The notes under the pieces were generated by a model. It saw only the letters and a program-made list of their open reading frames with translations. It had not been told where the DNA came from and did no database searches. A DNA stretch of 64,000 nt from the NCBI RefSeq assembly GCF_048820975.1, contig NZ_JBMEUF010000001.1:1736001-1800000 (forward strand), written 5' to 3'. A program made the position numbers and the translations under genes. Numbering within the stretch: the first letter of the stretch is position 1; the number at the start of each line of letters is the position of its first letter. This DNA is from Glaciecola sp048820975. GTDB lineage: Bacteria; Pseudomonadota; Gammaproteobacteria; Enterobacterales; Alteromonadaceae. Shown here one piece after another: positions 25,376 through 34,944 of the stretch.

Positions 25376-26838
25376 CTAAAAAAGGTAAAACCAAACTTCC
25401 TAAAATAGGCTTGTTGTATTTAGACCATGTACTGCAATTTTTTAATAAATCTAATTTTAGAGGCTGGCCTGATAAAATAGATACTGTCACGTATCATTGG
25501 CGAAATGATAAAGATCGCTTTATCAAAGAAGTGAAGCGTAAAAATATCGAAATCCTTATTGGCAATATTCCGGCGACTGCCTACGAAACCTTTCGTGAAA
25601 TAAGCCGCGCCTTACCCAATGTTGAGTTTGTTCCGTCACTCGACACACAATTTGCTAACAAATCTAAAGAAAACGTGACCCTGTTTTGCGAAAAGTACAA
25701 TATCCCAATTCCTAAAACTCGTATTTTTTATGAAAAGCAAGAAGCTGATACGTTTTTGAAAAAAACCAGCTACCCCAAGATCATTAAAAAATCATACGGG
25801 CCTTCAAACTACGGTGGCTATTTTGTTCACAAAGTGGATAGTTACAAAGAAGCGCAAACCTTACTTGAAAAGAAAAAATACTACCCAGTTTACCTGCAAG
25901 ATTTTGTGCCAATGGCAGCCGATATTCGCGTTATGCTAATTGGTCATAAGCCTGTTTGTGCATTCTGGCGTCGCCCACCTGAAGGTGAATGGTTAACGAA
26001 TACCAGCCAAGGTGGTTCAATGGATTACCAAGACGTACCACAAGAGGTACTAGACCTTTCAGTAAAAGTATCGAAAGCCGCAAAAGCGGAATACTGGGCT
26101 TGTGACGTTGCAGTAGGCGTTGATGGTAAATATCGAATATTGGAATGTGCTACCGCATTTGCTGCTTTTCCTTATATTCGAGATTGGATTGGTCAGTACT
26201 TGATGTGGAAATTTTCTAAGGGTAAATTTAACTTGCCGAACATTCCTTTATATAACTGGGAAGAGCTGTCTAAGATAAATTCTTCAGTGCTTCGTACAAT
26301 GCGCTACATCACCTTTGGTAAAGAAGTTCTGCCAAGCTGTGACGGTGGTGAACTATTTACAAAAATAAGTGATGACAACTACCCCATAGTTGACACCATT
26401 GACGAAAAGAAAGAAGAATGGCCTAGTGAGAAGTGGAACCGCCAAGATAACTACCAAACAAAGAATTCTAAAAAGACGTCTAGCGCTGAAAAATCAAGCA
26501 ACTCTGGCGCAAAGAGTGCATCTATACAGGGATCTACAGAATTAAATAGCCAAGTAATACAAGCAGAAGCCGATGAAACGGCTGAATCGCAGGAAATAGA
26601 ACAAATTAACAGCGGTTTAACGTATAATGCCGAGCAGTTTGAATTATTTTTTGCAAGCATAAAAGGTTTCGGTAAAAAGCAGGTTTCATTAATATTTGAA
26701 ACCTTAGACTTATCCGTTATTCATCAATCATTAGAAGCAGATGGCGCTGAATTTTACAAAGTTAAAAATATAGGTGAGAAGAAGCTCACTAATATGCTAA
26801 CTAAGTGGAAGGAGTTCAAAAGCGAAACTGCTCTATAA
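25372..26838 (+). CDS. ATP-grasp protein with altered metal motif and C-terminal helix-hairpin-helix region
   Basis: This is a 488-residue protein. Residues 100-270 form an ATP-grasp domain: KIIKKSYGPSNYGGYFV (136-152) in the place of the nucleotide loop, DIRVMLIGHKPVCAFWRR (184-201), NTSQGGS (210-216), and YWACDVAVGVDGKYRILECATAF (from about 241). In the last motif the usual E-x-N reads E-C-A, so one magnesium ligand is missing; activity may be changed or lost. Residues 350-420 are a low-complexity Ser/Lys/Glu linker. The C-terminus (429-480) has two helix-hairpin-helix-like units, IKGFGKKQVSLI and VKNIGEKKLTNML, a fold that commonly contacts DNA or RNA. It overlaps the first ligase gene by 4 bases. 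A scaffold, regulator or second ligase are all possible. Confidence 0.78.
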   Translation: MTKKGKTKLPKIGLLYLDHVLQFFNKSNFRGWPDKIDTVTYHWRNDKDRFIKEVKRKNIEILIGNIPATAYETFREISRALPNVEFVPSLDTQFANKSKENVTLFCEKYNIPIPKTRIFYEKQEADTFLKKTSYPKIIKKSYGPSNYGGYFVHKVDSYKEAQTLLEKKKYYPVYLQDFVPMAADIRVMLIGHKPVCAFWRRPPEGEWLTNTSQGGSMDYQDVPQEVLDLSVKVSKAAKAEYWACDVAVGVDGKYRILECATAFAAFPYIRDWIGQYLMWKFSKGKFNLPNIPLYNWEELSKINSSVLRTMRYITFGKEVLPSCDGGELFTKISDDNYPIVDTIDEKKEEWPSEKWNRQDNYQTKNSKKTSSAEKSSNSGAKSASIQGSTELNSQVIQAEADETAESQEIEQINSGLTYNAEQFELFFASIKGFGKKQVSLIFETLDLSVIHQSLEADGAEFYKVKNIGEKKLTNMLTKWKEFKSETAL

Positions 26839-26853
26839 ACGTTAAGTAGAAGA

Positions 26854-29526
26854 ATGAAAAAACAATATTTTTCATACAAAGAAACCATTGAGTTTCTAAA
26901 TGAATCAGCAGCTGCATATCCTGATTTAATCAAAGTTGAGAGCATTGGTGACACATGGGAAGGCCGCCCCATTATGATGGCGACTATTAGCATCGATGTT
27001 AAAAATGCTGATAAAAAGCCAGCTATGTTATATACCGGTACCATTCACGCTCGTGAATGGATTGGTATTGAACTGGCAAACACATTTATAAAGTACATTA
27101 CTGACAACTATCAATTTAATCCAAAGTTGCAAGAAGCGCTTACGCGCAATACTTTGTACATAGTACCTTGCCTTAACCCTGACGGGTTTGAGTATTCACG
27201 TACGCATTTCTCTTTTTGGCGCAAGAATAGACGCAACAACGGTGATGGTTCGTTCGGCGTTGATTTGAATAGAAACTTCGGCGTGCGATTTAAGGCTCGT
27301 TCAGATCCCTCTTCAAACACTTATGGTGGTCCTTCGGCATTTTCAGAACCTGAAACACGCGCCGTTCGTGATTTTGTAGATGCACATAAAAATATTACCA
27401 TGGCCTTGGATTATCATTCTCAGGGCAACGTTTTCTTCCCTGCGCACAAATTTGATCACGAAGCTGAAATTGATACCACAGACTTAAACACTCTTTGCGC
27501 CAATATGGCTTTTGAAATTGAAAAAGTCACTGGCAGAAAATACGGCATTCACCGCGGAAAACCGCCCACTAATTTAATAAATGGAAGTGGCCGAGAGTAT
27601 TATTACAGCTTAGGTATTATTTCAACCGTTGTTGAGGTAGGTACAAAAAACATTCCTGATTACATGGAAAATATGTCTCAGAATGTAAATGAAAACATTC
27701 CTGCCTTAGTTCATGCGCTGAGTTCTGCGGTCAACTATTCTGATATAGCGCCACCTCGCCCCGATGATTTTAATATTGGTGAAATAAGCGAAAATTCTGT
27801 ATTGCTAGAATGGTCTTACCCTTCCGATGAAGACGTTTATTTTGAAATTTATAGAAACACTCAGCATAAGGGCCCCTGTTTAGATGACAATCTTGTTGGG
27901 ATTACTAAAGCGCTAAATTTTCAAGATATTCAGTTAAAGCAAGGGCAGCATTATTTTTATAAAATTCGTGCGGTATCAATCAGTACCCAAATTAAAAGTC
28001 CTTATGCACCGGAAGTTAAGTTACGTACTTTATTAGCTCACGAGCAATTTAGTAAAACGCTTTTCCCTAGTGCAAAACAAATTGGGTATGTTGGACAGTA
28101 TACGCAAGAACGCAATTTTGAACATTTCGGCCATAACTCCTTGTTTATTGGAGTGAACAAAAGCCGCGGTGTTTGCTATGGCGTAATTTCATTTTCACTA
28201 GACCGTTTACCTGACGACGCAGAAATTACACAAGCGTGTTTCTCTATTTATCCGATGAACCGCGTAAGTGCTAAGCTGACGGGTTACGGTGAATGGGGGA
28301 TCTCATTTTTAGATGTGGATTCGGTGCCTAACATTCGTGATTACAACGATATTGTTAACGCCAAAGTTATTCACTCGGGCCAAACTATTGAGTCCGACCG
28401 CGTTACCCAAGGGGTATGGAGTGACTGGCAATTAAACGGTAAAGAACGCAGTATTTTGCAAGAGCAGCTAAAAACAGGCAATGTGCTTATTCGTATTGAT
28501 GGGCCCACCACCTTACCGAATGGCGCTGATTCTCAAATGATGCAGTTTGATATTGGTTATGGACGCTTTGGCTCAGGTATTCACTACCGTCCAAACTTAC
28601 AAATAACCTATACCCGCCAGGCCAAAAAACTAGAATTAGCCCCTACTAGCGTTAATACTATTACGGCCAATGGAAATACCTCTGGTAAGCTACAAACTGG
28701 TTACGATAAAGACGGTAATAAAATATATGGGCACTTAGCCTTTGCCCTGCACTCTATGCCTGAGCCAAGTAAAACCGTTATTACAAAAGCATATTTAGCC
28801 TTATCAAACAAAAATGCGCTTGGTCCTAAAAAGGATATTCGCTTTACCGTTGAACTAGCTGAGTTTGAAGATATTGATTATGAAAGCGTAAAAGAACGAA
28901 AGAGCATTCAGTACATAGGTTACGAAGTTAGCAATGCTGAACTACGCAATAAAAAACAACACTATTTTGATTTTGATAGTTACAGCCGCAATGTACTTGA
29001 AGAAATTCACAGTGAAAATGCGCAAGCTTACTTCCTCATTCGTGCTACATCTGGTTTTAGAGATGGGCAAGATGAATTAGTGGAATGGGTGAACAATGCC
29101 ATTGAAAACGAGCAAGCGACTTTAGTACTTGAGTATATTGAACGCAATAAGACGCCGCTTGATGCGCCAACTAATGTGCAAACCAAAATTGAAAACAACA
29201 AAGTGAAAATTTTATGGGATAACCCACAAAGCGAAGACTTCGTTGGCTCATTTGTAGTACGTAATCGCTTCCATCCGCCCCGCTCTCCTTTTGATGGCGT
29301 TAAGCTTTATGGTGGCCCTGACAACTACACCTTTGACAGTTTTGGTAACCCAAATGTACCTAAGTACTATGCAGTGTTCAGTTACGACAATGTACCTAAC
29401 TATTCACAAGCCAGTTGCGTGCATTTTAGCGTTGAGCAAACCATTCCAATTGATGAAATTGATCCAGAAGAAATGGAATCGCAAACTGACGACGCAGCAA
29501 ATGAATTACCTGACGAAGAGGCCTAA
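26854..29526 (+). CDS. Large leaderless M14 zinc carboxypeptidase with fibronectin III and jelly-roll-like modules
   Basis: This is an 890-residue protein. Residues 1-295 form an M14 (carboxypeptidase A type) domain with every key residue visible: zinc ligands H65 and E68 (GTIHAREW) and H188 (DYHSQG), substrate-binding N139 and R140 (VDLNRNFG), and catalytic E261 (VVEVG). Then come a fibronectin III-like domain (about 298-392), two DNRLRE-type beta domains (about 400-588 and 600-762), a second fibronectin III-like domain (768-862) and an acidic tail (863-890). No signal peptide is seen, although such modules are usual in secreted enzymes. It follows the second ATP-grasp gene after 15 bases. 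It may trim residues added by the ligases; that is inference. Confidence 0.88.
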   Translation: MKKQYFSYKETIEFLNESAAAYPDLIKVESIGDTWEGRPIMMATISIDVKNADKKPAMLYTGTIHAREWIGIELANTFIKYITDNYQFNPKLQEALTRNTLYIVPCLNPDGFEYSRTHFSFWRKNRRNNGDGSFGVDLNRNFGVRFKARSDPSSNTYGGPSAFSEPETRAVRDFVDAHKNITMALDYHSQGNVFFPAHKFDHEAEIDTTDLNTLCANMAFEIEKVTGRKYGIHRGKPPTNLINGSGREYYYSLGIISTVVEVGTKNIPDYMENMSQNVNENIPALVHALSSAVNYSDIAPPRPDDFNIGEISENSVLLEWSYPSDEDVYFEIYRNTQHKGPCLDDNLVGITKALNFQDIQLKQGQHYFYKIRAVSISTQIKSPYAPEVKLRTLLAHEQFSKTLFPSAKQIGYVGQYTQERNFEHFGHNSLFIGVNKSRGVCYGVISFSLDRLPDDAEITQACFSIYPMNRVSAKLTGYGEWGISFLDVDSVPNIRDYNDIVNAKVIHSGQTIESDRVTQGVWSDWQLNGKERSILQEQLKTGNVLIRIDGPTTLPNGADSQMMQFDIGYGRFGSGIHYRPNLQITYTRQAKKLELAPTSVNTITANGNTSGKLQTGYDKDGNKIYGHLAFALHSMPEPSKTVITKAYLALSNKNALGPKKDIRFTVELAEFEDIDYESVKERKSIQYIGYEVSNAELRNKKQHYFDFDSYSRNVLEEIHSENAQAYFLIRATSGFRDGQDELVEWVNNAIENEQATLVLEYIERNKTPLDAPTNVQTKIENNKVKILWDNPQSEDFVGSFVVRNRFHPPRSPFDGVKLYGGPDNYTFDSFGNPNVPKYYAVFSYDNVPNYSQASCVHFSVEQTIPIDEIDPEEMESQTDDAANELPDEEA

Positions 29527-29548
29527 CTAGGCAGGTTTGTAAGCTTGT

Positions 29549-29607
29549 AAAAAAGCCGTTTTTGTTATTTTTGCTTTTATAGCATTAACAACAAGAACGG
29601 CTTTTTT
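29549..29607. terminator. Bidirectional terminator between the M14 gene and the CYTH-CHAD gene
   Basis: AAAAAAGCCGTTTTTGTT (29549-29566) pairs with AACAAGAACGGCTTTTTT (29590-29607) with one mismatch in the arms and a 23-base loop. A and T runs on both sides suit both convergent operons and separate them. Confidence 0.8.
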
Positions 29608-29630
29608 GTATTTAGCAGAAGCAAGGAATG

Positions 29631-31130
29631 TTACCAGTACGTATCTAGCCCCATCGCTACTTTTCGAGTTTGCTCCATTACTTTGATTAAGCTATGGGTT
29701 TTGTCTTGGATCCAGCTAGAAAACTCGGCTTTATCATCTACCTGCATATCATTAAGAGCCTCGTGCAATAGCAAAATCGCCTTTAGCTCGACAATACCCG
29801 AAGATAAATCAAGCCAAGGGTCTCTAAATTGGCCCCGGCTATCAGCAAATAAGCCAGAAAGCATGAACCCATTAATAAGCGATTGTTTTAACAATACCTC
29901 TATTGCCACGTACTGATTTTCATTCATACTCGCATCTGCAGGTAATGACTGAATCACCGTTTGCCAAGTTTGTGACAACCAACCATTCGCGTGTTGTTTC
30001 ACACTTATTTCACTGCCTGACTTTTGCATTTGCCACGGCTTTTCAATTAAGATTCTAGACGCTGCCAGCTGCACCTTTGCACTCAATTTTGACATATTCA
30101 ATTCATGGGGTTTATGTGCATTGAGCAAACCTTCTCGGCGTCCCATTAGGTAATTCATCAAATTTTGATTTTTAGGAATTCTACGGCTAAACGGCCCCTT
30201 GCGTGAACGCAAGCGATGAATGCTTTCTAGTTGGTCTTGCCATGCCCACGCCTGATTCAGCGTGAGTAACGCTTTATGCAATTCAAGCAGCTCTTTACAT
30301 TGCAGCACAGGCAAGTACAACGACACCGCCTGCAAAAGTATCAATAGGCTTTCGCGTATCTCTAATAAAGCTTTTAAACGATTCGTTTGCGAGTATACAT
30401 GCTGATGATACTGCCAGTGCTGTAGGCCTATAGATATCGTTTTGCAGAACGCATCTTCTGTACTCAGCCCTTCATTTAACTTTAAATAAGCGGGTAAACT
30501 GCGTTTTTCAGGCACGTTACCATGCAATAGTTGATAGCCACGCGCCGCCTTTGTCACATCGCTTAAACGGCTTGGTATATGCTCTACTATCATCGAAGCG
30601 ATGTTAAATAAGTGAATCGCTTCACCGTCTATTAATTCCAGCTCAATTTCACAAATGGGAATAGCGTCTTGCTTGCGTTTAACTTCACCAAAATCAAACA
30701 CCACTTCCATTTTGTAATCATTCTGGCTTAGAACAAATGTAGTTCGTTCAAAATGCGTTGAAAACAAACCTTCGAGTTCGTCGTTAACTTGTTTAATGTT
30801 GATAGAATCTTCCCAAATGTCGGCTGGGAATTTTGCTAAATCAGGTACCGGAGATTCTAACTTTACGTTATATTCGGGGCGCTGATGAAGCCCCCCGGTT
30901 ACCTCGCCGTTCGTTTTAACCGTTTGCTCATACTCATGGTTTTTAGCGCGCACCCTACAACCCATTTTACGCTTTCCAAAAAATTCAGATGGCGTATCAA
31001 AATACTCATTGTATAAATGCGCATGAGAGCGCTCTACATCAATGCCTTGGTTTGTAAGTAAAGGCAGCACACTATTCTCAAAGCGCTCAAGCGCATCCGT
31101 TTCGCAAGCTAGTTTAAGTTCTATCTCCAT
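29631..31130 (-). CDS. CYTH-CHAD protein, probable inorganic triphosphatase
   Basis: This 499-residue protein has an N-terminal CYTH domain (about 1-210) beginning with the ExExK signature MEIELKLA, and a C-terminal CHAD domain (about 225-499), which is helical and rich in conserved His and basic residues and binds polyphosphate. The domain order matches E. coli YgiF, an inorganic triphosphatase. It lies 10 bases after putA on the same strand, so it is probably cotranscribed with it. This pairing is not expected from function. The acidic residues of the CYTH tunnel (for instance in CEIELELIDGE) are present. Confidence 0.88.
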   Translation of the reverse strand: MEIELKLACETDALERFENSVLPLLTNQGIDVERSHAHLYNEYFDTPSEFFGKRKMGCRVRAKNHEYEQTVKTNGEVTGGLHQRPEYNVKLESPVPDLAKFPADIWEDSINIKQVNDELEGLFSTHFERTTFVLSQNDYKMEVVFDFGEVKRKQDAIPICEIELELIDGEAIHLFNIASMIVEHIPSRLSDVTKAARGYQLLHGNVPEKRSLPAYLKLNEGLSTEDAFCKTISIGLQHWQYHQHVYSQTNRLKALLEIRESLLILLQAVSLYLPVLQCKELLELHKALLTLNQAWAWQDQLESIHRLRSRKGPFSRRIPKNQNLMNYLMGRREGLLNAHKPHELNMSKLSAKVQLAASRILIEKPWQMQKSGSEISVKQHANGWLSQTWQTVIQSLPADASMNENQYVAIEVLLKQSLINGFMLSGLFADSRGQFRDPWLDLSSGIVELKAILLLHEALNDMQVDDKAEFSSWIQDKTHSLIKVMEQTRKVAMGLDTYW

Positions 31131-31140
31131 AGCATTCCCC

Positions 31141-34100
31141 TTATTCGTCGTCTTCGCTAAGGGTCATTAGGGAGGTATTTCCACCAGATGCGGTGGTATC
31201 AATACTGATTGTTTTTTCAGTTAATAAGCGCTGAATCATGTTGTCATTATACTCAGCGGTAATTACCGGTAAAATAGCGCCAGAACGAGCCGCCATTTTT
31301 TGCACAATGTTTGCCGTTCTCGATGTATTACTGTCAATAATCATACCGGCAATGTCAGCATGCTCAAGTAAGGCTTCTAAGTGCTTAAGTTTGGCTACTT
31401 GGAAAACGCCTTTAGGCGCGCCCGAACTTTCGAATTTATCTTTAAAGGCCAGAGCTTCATCATAAAATAAGTCTGATACCACTGATATCACAACATTACC
31501 CGTAGCTAAACCCGTAACAATTGATAAGACCCAATATTCAAACGTTACTTCTTTATCAGCGAACGTTACCAAGGTGCCCCTTGGTTCAAGGTGTAAGGTA
31601 TTTGATTCACCTGTAGGACCGGGTAACACCTGTGGCTTTTTCAAACGTTTTTCAATCGCCAGTAACTGCGATCTAGCGCTTGCTAAGGTTGTGTTCAAAT
31701 CATCGGCTAATTCATCAACAATATCTACATTCGCTATTTTTGCCAATAGCTGTCGTACACATGACAACCTTGACGTAAGCGTGGTTAAGCGCCATTCACG
31801 GCTTACTTTTGACGCACTGCTTACTAATGCTTGCACTTCGCTATACGCTGACTCATCACTCACTAAGGCTTGGTCATCAGCAAACTCATCGCTATCATTT
31901 GTTAATTCAGGTGTTACCTTTTCCATCATTAAGCGAGGTAAGTAATTCGGGCCACCGGCTTTAGGGCCTGTACCCGATAAACCTCTACCACCAAATGGTT
32001 GTACGCCAACAATTGCACCAATCATATTGCGGTTAATGTATACGTTACCTGCGCGTGATAATTTAGCCAGCTCATAAGCTCGCTCTTCAATACGAGTATG
32101 CACCCCCATAGTCAGGCCATAGCCAGTGTCATTAATTTGATCAATCACCTTATCTAAGTCTTTGCCTTTAAAGCGCACAACATGAACGCAAGGGCCAAAC
32201 ACTTCTTTTTCAAGCACGTTAATGTTATCAATCTCGTATAAACGAGGCGCAAAGTAAGTGCCATCTAAATCATCACTTAGCTCACATTGGTAAAGCAGCT
32301 TACCTTTGTCTTTCATAAACTCGGTATGGCTAGTAAGTGTGTTTAATGCTTTTGTATCTATAACTGGGCCAATATCGGTAGACAGCCATTGTGGGTCGCC
32401 AATGCTTAAGGTTTTCATTGCGCCAATTAACATGCTTATGAAAGTGTCAGCCACGTCTTCTTGAATAAATAGCACGCGCAAAGCTGAGCATCGCTGGCCT
32501 GCACTTTGAAAGCCCGATTGCACCACATCATCAATCACCTGTTCAGGTAGCGCGGTAGAATCTACAATCATGCAGTTTTGCCCACCGGTTTCAGCAATTA
32601 ATGGCACCTGCGAGCCTTCCCTTTGAGCAAGGGTTTGTGAAATCAAGCTACCCGTTTGGGTTGACCCAGTAAACATAACACCTTGAATACGTTCATCAGG
32701 TAATAAGGTATCGCCTACATCAGGGCCTGACGCAATAATCACTTGCACTACATCTTTAGGCAAGCCTACCGCGTGCATCAATTCAATGGCTCTGGCGGCA
32801 ATTAAACTGGTTTGCTCGGCAGGTTTTGCCATTACGGTATTGCCCGTAACAATAGCGGCGGCTACTTGGCCTAGGAAAATAGCTAGCGGGAAATTCCATG
32901 GGCTGATACACAATATAACTCCGCGCGGCACTAGGCGGTTAGTGGTGTTGAGCTTTTGCGCTTCAACCGCATAATAGCGGCAAAAATCAACGGCTTCTCG
33001 TATTTCGTCAATGCCATCTTGCGCAATTTTACCGGCCTCTTTTATACACAAGCCAATTAGCTCGTCCATGTGGCGTTCAAGTATATCCGCTGTGCGATTT
33101 AAGATTTCAGCACGTTCTGCCACCGGCAACTGTGACCACGAACTAAAAGCGGTATCAGCCGCATCGAGTTTTGCGAGCATTGCATCTTTTGTATCAAATG
33201 TGTGGTAGCCAAGTACTTCACTTAAGTTAGCAGGGTTGCGAACTACATGATTCGCCTCATCGTTTTGCGGCACTTCAAGATGCTTGGTATGCAAGGCAAA
33301 CCACCGGCCAATACTTTGGGCAAGCAGTGTTGTTTTAGCAATATCGTATAAATCATGCCCTTTTGAATTGGCTCGGCTTTCACCGTATAAATTAACGGGC
33401 ATGGAAATTTGCGTGTTCATACGTTTGGCTAGGCGCTGAGTATGCTCAACCGGATCCCCTAGCAACTCTTCCACGGCTTTGGTGTCATCCACTATGGCAT
33501 TCACAAATGACGAGTTTGCGCCGTTTTCCAACAAACGTCGCACTAAGTAAGCCAATAAGTCTTCGTGCTTTCCTACCGGCGCGTAAACGCGGCACTGAAT
33601 GTTATCTTGCTTAACAATTTGGTCATAAAGGGTGTCTCCCATGCCATGCAAACATTGAAACTCAAAGCCTTCTTTGTCATCACCGGCTAACTCTAAAATA
33701 ACCGAAGCGGTATAGGCATTGTGCGTAGCAAACTGTGGGTAAATACTATCTCTGTAGGCTAGTAATCTATTGGCACAAGCATGGTAAGACACATCGGTAG
33801 ACGCTTTTCGCGTGAACACTGGAAAATCTTCAAACCCGCCTTGCTGGCTGTGTTTAATTTCAGTGTCCCAGTAAGCCCCTTTTACTAGGCGCAGCATCAG
33901 CTTTTTATTTACTTTTAAACTAAGCTCTCGTAGCCATTCAATCACAAAAATGGCGCGCTTTTGATAAGCCTGTACAGCTAAACCAAAGCCATTCCAATCA
34001 CCTAAATCAGGATCAGAGAACACCGCTTCAATAATATCCAACGAAATTTCGAGGCGTTCTGATTCTTCAGCATCAACCGTTAAGCCTATATCGTACTCTT

Positions 34101-34944
34101 TGGCCAACATGCAAAGCGCTTTGAGCTTGGCTACTATTTCAGGCACTACTTGTTCATATTTAAGATGGTCGTATCGAGGATGAATAGCCGACAACTTAAC
34201 CGATATACCTGGGCTTTTACGCGGGCCTTTTCCTTTTGCGGCTTTGCCAATCACTTTAATAGCATCTTCGTATGCTTGGTAATAACGCTGTGCATCATTG
34301 TATGTGCGTGCGCCCTCACCTAACATATCGTATGAATATACATAGCCTATTTTTTCTTTGTCTTCGGCGCGCTTAACCGCGTCTTCTATGGTTTCGCCCA
34401 TTACAAATTGTTTGCCCATAATTTTCATGGCAATATTCATTGCGCGGCGAATAACCGGTTCACCCATGCGGCCTAAGGTTTTTTTCAACAGTCCAAATTG
34501 TGCGGCTTTGCGCTCATTGGCGTAGTTCACCATGTTACCTGTGAACATTAGGCCCCAGGCAGAAGCATTCACAAAAATAGAATCACTATTTCCTAAATGG
34601 CTTGACCACTGCCCTTTAGAGAGTTTGTCACGAATAAGCTCGTCTTGTGTTGATTTGTCAGGCACTCTCAGCAAAGCTTCGGCCAAGCACATCAAAACAA
34701 TGCCCTCTTCTGTTGATAACGAGAACTCGTTTAACAATGCATCAATACCACCGTGCCCTTCTTGCTCATCACGAATTCGCAAAACCATAGTACGCGCACG
34801 TTCCCACGCACGACTTCTTGCACGCATACTTACCTCGGCTTCAGGCAAAATATGCTCAAGCGCTTGTGATTCATTAATACGATAAAACTCGCGAATTCTT
34901 TGGCGAATAGCAGACACAGACTCTGCATGGGTATTCATTAACAT
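31141..34944 (-). CDS. putA: PutA, bifunctional proline dehydrogenase / P5C dehydrogenase
   Basis: PutA oxidises proline to glutamate in two steps. This 1267-residue protein has an N-terminal helical arm, a FAD-dependent PRODH barrel (about 150-470) and an NAD-dependent aldehyde dehydrogenase domain (about 540-1010) with the catalytic cysteine in GQRCSALR and the GRGLSGTGPKAGGP motif. A C-terminal ALDH-like domain follows to the end. The N-terminus starts directly at the arm and lacks the ribbon-helix-helix DNA-binding domain of E. coli PutA (1320 residues), so it should be an enzyme only and not its own repressor. An AAAGGAG lies 10 bases before the ATG. The CYTH-CHAD gene follows. Confidence 0.96.
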   Translation of the reverse strand: MLMNTHAESVSAIRQRIREFYRINESQALEHILPEAEVSMRARSRAWERARTMVLRIRDEQEGHGGIDALLNEFSLSTEEGIVLMCLAEALLRVPDKSTQDELIRDKLSKGQWSSHLGNSDSIFVNASAWGLMFTGNMVNYANERKAAQFGLLKKTLGRMGEPVIRRAMNIAMKIMGKQFVMGETIEDAVKRAEDKEKIGYVYSYDMLGEGARTYNDAQRYYQAYEDAIKVIGKAAKGKGPRKSPGISVKLSAIHPRYDHLKYEQVVPEIVAKLKALCMLAKEYDIGLTVDAEESERLEISLDIIEAVFSDPDLGDWNGFGLAVQAYQKRAIFVIEWLRELSLKVNKKLMLRLVKGAYWDTEIKHSQQGGFEDFPVFTRKASTDVSYHACANRLLAYRDSIYPQFATHNAYTASVILELAGDDKEGFEFQCLHGMGDTLYDQIVKQDNIQCRVYAPVGKHEDLLAYLVRRLLENGANSSFVNAIVDDTKAVEELLGDPVEHTQRLAKRMNTQISMPVNLYGESRANSKGHDLYDIAKTTLLAQSIGRWFALHTKHLEVPQNDEANHVVRNPANLSEVLGYHTFDTKDAMLAKLDAADTAFSSWSQLPVAERAEILNRTADILERHMDELIGLCIKEAGKIAQDGIDEIREAVDFCRYYAVEAQKLNTTNRLVPRGVILCISPWNFPLAIFLGQVAAAIVTGNTVMAKPAEQTSLIAARAIELMHAVGLPKDVVQVIIASGPDVGDTLLPDERIQGVMFTGSTQTGSLISQTLAQREGSQVPLIAETGGQNCMIVDSTALPEQVIDDVVQSGFQSAGQRCSALRVLFIQEDVADTFISMLIGAMKTLSIGDPQWLSTDIGPVIDTKALNTLTSHTEFMKDKGKLLYQCELSDDLDGTYFAPRLYEIDNINVLEKEVFGPCVHVVRFKGKDLDKVIDQINDTGYGLTMGVHTRIEERAYELAKLSRAGNVYINRNMIGAIVGVQPFGGRGLSGTGPKAGGPNYLPRLMMEKVTPELTNDSDEFADDQALVSDESAYSEVQALVSSASKVSREWRLTTLTSRLSCVRQLLAKIANVDIVDELADDLNTTLASARSQLLAIEKRLKKPQVLPGPTGESNTLHLEPRGTLVTFADKEVTFEYWVLSIVTGLATGNVVISVVSDLFYDEALAFKDKFESSGAPKGVFQVAKLKHLEALLEHADIAGMIIDSNTSRTANIVQKMAARSGAILPVITAEYNDNMIQRLLTEKTISIDTTASGGNTSLMTLSEDDE

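Noticed and set aside
24443..29526. A graspetide (microviridin-like) peptide cluster
   Set aside because: No small precursor gene, no acetyltransferase or exporter is seen, and the peptidase is not of the type used for leader removal. A precursor elsewhere cannot be excluded.
29631..31130. Membership of the CYTH-CHAD gene in the ATP-grasp operon
   Set aside because: It is on the other strand, separated by a bidirectional terminator, and follows putA after 10 bases.
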